Assembly: GCF_009883795.1 (NCBI RefSeq)
Contig: NZ_CP033868.1
Span: forward strand, 238,501-302,500
DNA length: 64,000 bases
Reading direction: 5' to 3'
DNA from: Coxiella endosymbiont of Amblyomma sculptum
Lineage (GTDB): Bacteria; Pseudomonadota; Gammaproteobacteria; Coxiellales; Coxiellaceae
Every line of letters begins with the position of its first letter. Within the stretch, counting starts at the first letter, position 1. Shown here one piece after another: positions 57,899 to 64,000 of this stretch. The position numbers and the translations under genes are program-made. The notes below the pieces were generated by a model. It did not search any database. It had not been told where the DNA came from and saw only the letters and a program-made list of their open reading frames with translations.

Positions 57899-60664
57899 AT
57901 GTTTGGAAACCTTATTAGAAAAGTAATTGGTACTCGTAACGAACGATTGCTCAAAAACTACTCTAGAACAGTAATTAAAATCAATGCTCTAGAACCGAAA
58001 ATCAAGAATTTATCCGATAAAGCTTTGAGTAGAAAGACGAACGAATTTCAAAAACGATTTTCGCAGGGCGAGAGTTTGGATGCATTGTTGCCAGAAACTT
58101 TCGCTGTGGTGCGCGAGGTGAGCATGCGGACACTAGGACTTCGTCATCTTGATGTTCAACTAATAGGAGGTATTGCTCTTTATAATGGGAAAGTTGCAGA
58201 AATGCGTACAGGAGAAGGAAAAACTCTGGTAGCTACAATGCCGGCTTATCTTAACGCTATGACTGGTAAGGGTGTGCACCTGGTTACAGTGAACGATTAT
58301 TTGGCAAAACGCGATATGACATGGATGAAACCCATCTATGAATTTTTAGGTTTGACTGTGGGAATTAATATCCCTGGAATCGGATCAGAAAAAAAACAAT
58401 CCGCATATGCGGCCGATGTTACCTACGGTACGAATAATGAATTTGGTTTCGATTATCTACGAGATAATATGGTTTTCAATTTGAATCAATGTGTTCAGAG
58501 ACCACTGCATTATGCCATCATCGACGAAGTCGACTCGATTTTGATTGATGAAGCGCGAACACCTTTAATCATCTCAGGTCAATCAGAAGAAAATTCAAAT
58601 CTTCATATTAGGATAAACAAAATTATCCCATTTCTGACGTTGCAGAAAGCAAGAGAGGAAAAAAAAGGAGAAATTACTGAAAAGGAAGGAAGAGACTGTA
58701 TTGTAGATGAAAAAAATAGACAGGTCTACTTAACCGAGCGAGGCTATCAAACTATTGAGTCTCTTCTTGTAAGAGAAGGACTGATGAAATGCGGAGAAAG
58801 TTTATATGATACAGCAAATATGCCATTAATGTATTACATATACGCCGCATTACGCGCTCATGTATTACTACACCGAGATATTCATTATATCATAAAAAAC
58901 AATGAGATCATTATTGTTGATGAACATACAGGTCGATTGATACCTGGGCGACGTTGGTCTGATGGTTTACACCAAGCGGTCGAAGCAAAGGAAGGTATTC
59001 CTATTCAATTAGAAAATCAAACTTTAGCAATGATTACTCTGCAAAACTACTTTCGATTGTACGAAAGACTTTCCGGTATGACCGGTACAGCGGATACTGA
59101 AGCATTCGAATTACAAAAAATATATGATTTAGAAGTGGTTGTGATTCCCACTAATAAACCAATGTTGCGCCAGGATGGGCCGGATCAAGTTTATTTGACC
59201 GAAAAAGCGAAACTTCAAGCGATCACAAAAGAAGTGAAAAAACGTCATACAAAAGGACAACCGTTGTTAATTGGAACTACTTCCATTGCAGCATCTGAGC
59301 TTGTATCGAAGTTTTTAAAAAAATCTTCTATTCAACATGAAGTTTTGAATGCCAAAAACCATGAGCGCGAAGCAAAAATTATTGCTGAAGCAGGTCGTCC
59401 GAAAGCGGTAACAATTGCCACCAATATGGCTGGACGAGGAACAGATATTGTATTGGGCGGTAATTTAGAATCTGAATTTTCTGAATTAAATAATCCTACT
59501 GAGATGGAAATAAAACAGTGCAAAATTGCATGGAAAAAGCGGCATGATGCCGTTATCGTATCCGGTGGATTGCATGTTTTAGGTACTGAACGACATGAGT
59601 CTCGACGTATCGATAATCAGCTGCGTGGGCGCTCAGGAAGACAAGGAGATCCAGGATCTTCTCAATTTTATCTTTCGATGGAAGACAGTTTGCTGCGTAT
59701 TTTTGCCTCCGAGAAAATGTCTGTTATGATGCGCCGTTTGGGTGTTGCAGAAAGTGATGTTATTGAACACAAGTGGATTAATTGTGCTATTGCAAAAGCT
59801 CAAAAACGTGTGGAAGAAATGAATTTCGACATTCGAAAACAGTTATTAGAATATGATGATGTAGCTAACGACCAGCGTAAAGTGATTTACCAGCAGAGAT
59901 TTGAACTATTAAAATCTGACAACATTGCTAACACCATTATTTTGATTCGAGAAGAAGTGGTACGCGATATAGTTGATCTTTTTGTTTCACAAAATTTAGA
60001 AGAAAAATGCAATATTTATGGATTAGAGGAACAAATACAGGAAGATTTTGGTATAGCGCTTCCCGTTAGGGAGTGGCTTAAAGAGAATATAAATATTGAT
60101 AAAGAGGTACTGTGTCAAAGAATATTTTATAAAATCACTAATGCTTATAAAGAAAAAGAGAAAAAAATAGGTTCGCATGTTATGCGAAATACAGAAAAAA
60201 CGATTATGCTGCAATTGTTAGATCATCATTGGAAAGAGCATTTGGCGGCAATGGATTATTTACGGCAAGGTATTCATTTGCGTGGATATGCCCAAAAAAG
60301 CCCAACACAGGAATACAAGCGTGAGTCCTTTGAACTTTTTACAAAAATGCTGACACAGATTAAGTACGAAGTAGTCTCTACTCTATCGAAAATAGACATT
60401 GCAACAGAAGTTGCAATGTCTGAACAAGAGCTGTTTTACCGATTGCACAATGGGGAAAGATTGAAATGTCAACATACTGAAAAAGCTCTTCTGCAAGAAG
60501 AAGATAAAATAAATCAAGAAGAAAAAATAGATACTATGCTCTCCGACGAGAGAGGTGGGGTTTTTACCCACCCTTTTGTACACTCTATTAAAATTGGAAG
60601 AAATGAAGTTTGTCCTTGTGGCAGTAGACAAAAATATAAATATTGTCATGGAAAATTGGCTTGA
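57899..60664 (+). CDS. secA: Protein translocase ATPase SecA
   Basis: Motor driving preproteins through SecYEG. 921 residues: N-terminal [19 protein letters not shown], Walker [33 protein letters not shown], preprotein cross-linking domain, [14 protein letters not shown] and [14 protein letters not shown] of NBD2, helical wing, and C-terminal zinc site [16 protein letters not shown] that binds SecB. Complete. The start is the family-typical ATG although its Shine-Dalgarno is weak. Confidence 0.97.
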   Translation: MFGNLIRKVIGTRNERLLKNYSRTVIKINALEPKIKNLSDKALSRKTNEFQKRFSQGESLDALLPETFAVVREVSMRTLGLRHLDVQLIGGIALYNGKVAEMRTGEGKTLVATMPAYLNAMTGKGVHLVTVNDYLAKRDMTWMKPIYEFLGLTVGINIPGIGSEKKQSAYAADVTYGTNNEFGFDYLRDNMVFNLNQCVQRPLHYAIIDEVDSILIDEARTPLIISGQSEENSNLHIRINKIIPFLTLQKAREEKKGEITEKEGRDCIVDEKNRQVYLTERGYQTIESLLVREGLMKCGESLYDTANMPLMYYIYAALRAHVLLHRDIHYIIKNNEIIIVDEHTGRLIPGRRWSDGLHQAVEAKEGIPIQLENQTLAMITLQNYFRLYERLSGMTGTADTEAFELQKIYDLEVVVIPTNKPMLRQDGPDQVYLTEKAKLQAITKEVKKRHTKGQPLLIGTTSIAASELVSKFLKKSSIQHEVLNAKNHEREAKIIAEAGRPKAVTIATNMAGRGTDIVLGGNLESEFSELNNPTEMEIKQCKIAWKKRHDAVIVSGGLHVLGTERHESRRIDNQLRGRSGRQGDPGSSQFYLSMEDSLLRIFASEKMSVMMRRLGVAESDVIEHKWINCAIAKAQKRVEEMNFDIRKQLLEYDDVANDQRKVIYQQRFELLKSDNIANTIILIREEVVRDIVDLFVSQNLEEKCNIYGLEEQIQEDFGIALPVREWLKENINIDKEVLCQRIFYKITNAYKEKEKKIGSHVMRNTEKTIMLQLLDHHWKEHLAAMDYLRQGIHLRGYAQKSPTQEYKRESFELFTKMLTQIKYEVVSTLSKIDIATEVAMSEQELFYRLHNGERLKCQHTEKALLQEEDKINQEEKIDTMLSDERGGVFTHPFVHSIKIGRNEVCPCGSRQKYKYCHGKLA

Positions 60665-60715
60665 ATCTTTAAAAACTGTGTTTGTTTCGTATTATTCTTT
60701 TTTCTCTTAGTCTGT

Positions 60716-61315
60716 CTAATTTTGTTCAGCCAATTTTAGATATGCGGAATGCAATTGAAATACTAGATTTCGTAGTGTCGAAGTTGTCTTGTTATTGATA
60801 ATCACATCATTCGCTATACGCAGTCGTTCTACACCGCTACTTTGCGATTTGAGAATTGATTTAACTTGTTTTTCAGAAATATGATCACGTGTCTTTACGC
60901 GTTGAATCTGTAAAGAAGTGGAAACATCAACCACCAGAATACGATCAACAAAATTTATTGAGTGTAAGATTTCCCTCAATAGAGGGATTACTAAAATGCA
61001 ATAAGGAAAATTTATTTCTTTAAGTTTTTCTCTCATTATGGAAAGAATAGCGGGGTGCAGTAAATCTTCCAACCATCTTCGTTCTTGTGGATACCTAAAA
61101 ACCAATCTGTGTAATCGAGAACGATTTAAGAAATTTCTCTCATTAAGCACTTTCTTTCCGAAATGCATTTCGATTTTTTTAAGTAACATTTGGTTTGAAG
61201 TGATATCGCGGGCGATTGTATCAGCGTCGGCGATTGGAACTCCTAATTTGGAGAAATAATTCGCAATAGTACTTTTACCGCTGCCAATGCCACCTGTTAA
61301 ACCTACTCGTAGCAT
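60716..61315 (-). CDS. coaE: Dephospho-CoA kinase
   Basis: Last step of coenzyme A synthesis. P-loop GLTGGIGSGKSTIANYF at the N-terminus, ADADTIARDI with the catalytic Asp, LHPAIL, and lid region RVKTRDHISEKQVKSIL. 199 residues is normal. It stands on the strand opposite secA, 51 bp after its stop. Type IV pilus genes (pilD) that often neighbour coaE are absent. Confidence 0.95.
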   Translation of the reverse strand: MLRVGLTGGIGSGKSTIANYFSKLGVPIADADTIARDITSNQMLLKKIEMHFGKKVLNERNFLNRSRLHRLVFRYPQERRWLEDLLHPAILSIMREKLKEINFPYCILVIPLLREILHSINFVDRILVVDVSTSLQIQRVKTRDHISEKQVKSILKSQSSGVERLRIANDVIINNKTTSTLRNLVFQLHSAYLKLAEQN

Positions 61316-61597
61316 TTATGTATTGTCTCCTCTAAAAAAGAGAGGCGCAATAACTATACTCTATTTTTTTGCTTTTTTCTCTAGGAAAAAAATCTGAGTC
61401 TTTTATCGACAGTAAGCACCGTTTGGAATTAAAATTGGAGAAATTGAATTTTGTGTGCAGGAGAATATTTGAGATAACAAAACGACGATTGTAATTTTTA
61501 ACAAAACGAATACTTGTACTAAAGAAGTTAGAAGACTATTTGGATTCAATCTGAAAAGCCAAAATGGCAATAATTCTCCGGTAATCATCTCAATTCT

Positions 61598-61669
61598 GTC
61601 GGTGTAGTTTAATGGGCAGAACAACTGATTCGTAATCAGTAAATTGCAGTTCGAATCTGCACACCGGCA
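61598..61669 (+). tRNA. tRNA-Thr(CGU)
   Basis: 72 nt cloverleaf: acceptor GTCGGTG/CACCGGC with one G-U pair, anticodon stem ACTGA/TCAGT enclosing TTCGTAA (anticodon CGT), T-loop GTTCGAATC. The 3' CCA is not encoded (discriminator A then TTT). Reads ACG codons. Confidence 0.94.
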
Positions 61670-61766
61670 TTTAAATTATAGTGTGTTAAACACAAATATT
61701 CAAATCGTCTCCAACTTTTATGTTAGCTAATATTATCTAGAAGATTTGTTTGTATTTCGAATGCGA

Positions 61767-62228
61767 TTACATGAGAGACTGCACAGATAACCAGTTTTGG
61801 GGTTTTCCATTAACATAAAAGCCAAAGTGCAGATGTGGTCCAGTAGCCCATCCAGATTTCCCAACATAGCCGATAATTTCTCCCTTGTGTACCCACGAAT
61901 ACAGATGAACTTTTGCAAATTTCAACATGTGACCATATAGAGCAAGACAATGTCGACTATAGCGTACTTGAATTGTCTTTCCATAACCACCCCTATACCC
62001 TAAAAAAACAATCTGTCCATCACCAATGGATTTAATAGGCGTTCCAAGTGGGGCGGCAAAATCAATTCCTAGATGAGGTTTTATTTTGCGTAATATAGGA
62101 TCATAGCGATGATAGCTAAAATAGCTGCTGATACGTTTATAACGCTGTAATGGAGTGCGTAGAAAACGTGTTTTTTGTACACTATGGTGAATTCTAATAA
62201 GATTGTGGCTAAAAATGACGTGATTCAT
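61767..62228 (-). CDS. M23 peptidase catalytic domain, N-terminally truncated
   Basis: LytM/M23 zinc endopeptidase domain that would cut peptidoglycan cross-links. Metal ligands are intact: HLGIDFAAP (H and D), LYGHML and PHLHFGF. RFLRTPLQRYKRISS matches the linker just before the catalytic domain in MepM-like proteins of about 400 residues. Only 153 residues remain, starting mid-linker, with no signal peptide, membrane anchor or LysM domain and no Shine-Dalgarno before the ATG. Upstream minus-strand sequence has stops. It is probably a decaying pseudogene. Position divergent from tyrS fits the usual neighbourhood. Confidence 0.65.
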   Translation of the reverse strand: MNHVIFSHNLIRIHHSVQKTRFLRTPLQRYKRISSYFSYHRYDPILRKIKPHLGIDFAAPLGTPIKSIGDGQIVFLGYRGGYGKTIQVRYSRHCLALYGHMLKFAKVHLYSWVHKGEIIGYVGKSGWATGPHLHFGFYVNGKPQNWLSVQSLM

Positions 62229-62658
62229 AATTTGTGTAGTATGTGTGCTATCCTTTCTTGAAATACATATGTTTTTTGAAAATATTAAAGTAACACTCTT
62301 TTATAGCGCTTTTAGTATAATCTTCCTGATACGAAAAATTAAAGGACATTGCCGTATAAACTTTCTGCGACAAATAGGAGTCTTCGACAGTAAAACTTTT
62401 TCATTTTTACGACGTTTTTAAAAAACAATAATAAACAGAGAGACTCTGTTTGATAGGTGAAAATTGTAAAATGGATCTTGTTGAGAATTAAGGTAAAATA
62501 TCGTCTTGGTTTCTTCTCTATTTTCATTTTGCGTTTAATAACATTAAATCATTAAAATTAAATTCGTTTCAATCTCTTAGGATTATGTTTCGTGTGTAGT
62601 ATCATAATGAATAAATTCGAGACCGATGGTTTGATTGATTCTATAGAGGAACAAAATC
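62229..62658. other. Gene-free stretch M23/tyrS
   Basis: 430 bp, expected to hold the remains of the M23 N-terminal half on the minus strand and the tyrS promoter. A 62-codon minus-strand frame at 62339-62527 is not recognisable as either. Confidence 0.45.
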
Positions 62659-63849
62659 TTGTTACAAGAAGAGATAGAAGAGATTAGACGAGGTGTTGTT
62701 GAAATTATTCCCGAAGAGGAATTGTTTATACGTTTAGGTAAAGCAAAGCCGTTGCGAATAAAGTTAGGATTTGATCCTACAGCACCTGATATCCATCTTG
62801 GTCATACCATAGTTTTGAATAAACTGCGTCAATTTCAAATTTTGGGTCACGAAATAGTTTTTTTAATCGGTGATTTTACAGGAAGAATTGGTGATCCTTC
62901 TGGAAGGATCAGAACACGAAAACCATTAATACATAGAGAAATTATTGAGAATATCAAAACTTATGAAACTCAAATCTTTCGTATTTTAGATCCTAAAAAA
63001 ACTAAAATTATTTTTAATTCGACTTGGATGAATACTTTAAAAGCTAGCGATCTTATTCGTTTGGCTTCAACTTATACAGTCGCACGAATGCTAGAACGAG
63101 ACGATTTTAGTAAACGCTATACTGCGAAAAAACCTATTGCTATTCACGAGTTCTTATATCCTCTATTGCAAGGATACGATTCTGTAATGCTTCACACCGA
63201 TGTTGAATTAGGCGGTACCGATCAAAAATTTAATCTGCTAGTAGGTCGTGCATTGCAGAAATATTTTGGTCAACGGCCTCAATGCATTTTGACTATGCCT
63301 TTGTTGGAAGGATTGGACGGAGTTCAGAAGATGTCAAAATCATCAAACAATTACATCGGAATAATGGAATCACCGTCAGAAATGTTTGGGAAGATTATGT
63401 CGATATCCGATGATTTGATGTGGCGCTATTATGAATTGTTAAGTTTACAACCAATACAAGAAATCAATCGTTGGAAAGAGATAAGAAAAGGAAAAAATCT
63501 TCGAGATGTAAAAATTTCACTGAGTGAGGAACTAGTGACTCGATTTCATGGAGAGGAATCGGCTAAAACAGAGCGAATAAACTTTATTAATCGTTCTAAA
63601 AATAGAGAACTACCTAGAAATCTTGAAGAAATTGAGATTTCATCTAAAGACGGTTGTCTGAACATTTGTCATATTTTGCATCGTATTGGATTAGTTAATA
63701 CGATTTCTGAAGCGCGTCGAATGATAGTACAAAGGGCTGTACGTATAGATGGGGAACGTATTGAAAACACGAGATTAGAAATTCGTGCTGGAGAGAGTCA
63801 TTTATATCAAGTGGGAAAACGCCGATTTTCTAGAGCAACAGTTACCTGA
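62659..63849 (+). CDS. tyrS: Tyrosyl-tRNA synthetase
   Basis: Charges tRNA-Tyr. Class I signatures: HLGH in [15 protein letters not shown] near residue 43, KMSKS in [14 protein letters not shown] near residue 230, and a C-terminal S4 RNA-binding domain ([22 protein letters not shown]). 396 residues, of the TyrZ-like subgroup by length and N-terminus. The TTG start at 62659 is supported by AGAGGA eight bases upstream. Confidence 0.95.
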   Translation: MLQEEIEEIRRGVVEIIPEEELFIRLGKAKPLRIKLGFDPTAPDIHLGHTIVLNKLRQFQILGHEIVFLIGDFTGRIGDPSGRIRTRKPLIHREIIENIKTYETQIFRILDPKKTKIIFNSTWMNTLKASDLIRLASTYTVARMLERDDFSKRYTAKKPIAIHEFLYPLLQGYDSVMLHTDVELGGTDQKFNLLVGRALQKYFGQRPQCILTMPLLEGLDGVQKMSKSSNNYIGIMESPSEMFGKIMSISDDLMWRYYELLSLQPIQEINRWKEIRKGKNLRDVKISLSEELVTRFHGEESAKTERINFINRSKNRELPRNLEEIEISSKDGCLNICHILHRIGLVNTISEARRMIVQRAVRIDGERIENTRLEIRAGESHLYQVGKRRFSRATVT

Positions 63850-64000
63850 TTTTCCAGTATTCATCTATATAAATTTATCAATAAAATTGTTCATTTTCTA
63901 CAGCGGTTTGTAACAAGATTTTTAGCGCTAAAATTTCTTGAAAAATAATAAAAACCCCTCATCCTGTATATAAAATTTTATCAACATAAATGCAAACAAT
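63850..64000. other. Right-edge non-coding sequence
   Basis: 150 A+T-rich bases after tyrS with no gene, RNA or terminator that I can support. Confidence 0.4.

Noticed and set aside
1..64000. CRISPR arrays, insertion sequences, prophage or conjugative genes
   Set aside because: No regularly spaced repeats, transposase motifs, integrase or terminal inverted repeats flanking a coding unit were seen; the tandem repeats found are too few and unspaced.

Overview
The window is about 64 kb of an A+T-rich (roughly one third G+C by eye) gammaproteobacterial chromosome in reductive decay. Genes are ordinary housekeeping genes separated by unusually long non-coding stretches, and several of those stretches still hold recognisable, frameshifted remains of the gene expected there. 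No insertion sequence, prophage, CRISPR array or rRNA gene was seen. Gene order (tig relic-clpP-clpX-lon-pmbA; short HPr kinase next to HPr; folA/apaH/rsmA/pdxA/surA; the mur-fts cluster running to secA) and protein character suggest Legionellales. A Coxiella-type arthropod endosymbiont is my best guess, made from memory of gene order and not from a search.

Layout. 1-9.5 kb: mlaC, hprK-HPr, and the proteolysis block clpP, clpX, lon, pmbA (minus strand), with trigger factor eroded upstream of clpP, then tRNA-Leu. 9.8-13.2 kb: topA-purE-tsaC, a minus-strand chain in which each start codon overlaps the previous stop. 13.5-25.6 kb: fmt, folA, apaH, rsmA-pdxA-surA, a carboxylesterase, dapF, dksA-folB, prfA-prmC. 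26-41 kb: 5-formyl-THF cyclo-ligase, a large Xaa-Pro aminopeptidase, proS, clpB with a sigma-32-like promoter, a cardiolipin synthase, pssA, nadC, tRNA-Glu, sixA, nadB, an M20 peptidase. 41.4-57 kb: rnpB and the division/cell-wall cluster rsmH, murE, murF, mraY, murD, murG, murC, murB, ftsA, ftsZ. 57.5-64 kb: dciA-like gene, secA, coaE, tRNA-Thr, a truncated M23 peptidase and tyrS.

The most informative signal is what has decayed. All mur/mra genes of the cluster and ftsA/ftsZ are intact, yet in the exact places where ftsI, ftsW and ftsQ belong there are multiply frameshifted relics. lpxC is a relic after ftsZ, lptD is reduced to at most a C-terminal trace upstream of surA, and tig is a relic upstream of clpP. 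The cell therefore appears to make lipid II precursors and an FtsZ ring without the standard septal synthase, and to have lost lipid A synthesis and LPS export, unless copies exist outside this window.

Retained cofactor genes (nadB, nadC, pdxA, coaE, folA, folB, 5-FCL) fit a vitamin-supplying symbiont, though these pathways are also self-serving. I found no convincing new multi-gene system. The divisome erosion is the observation I would follow first.
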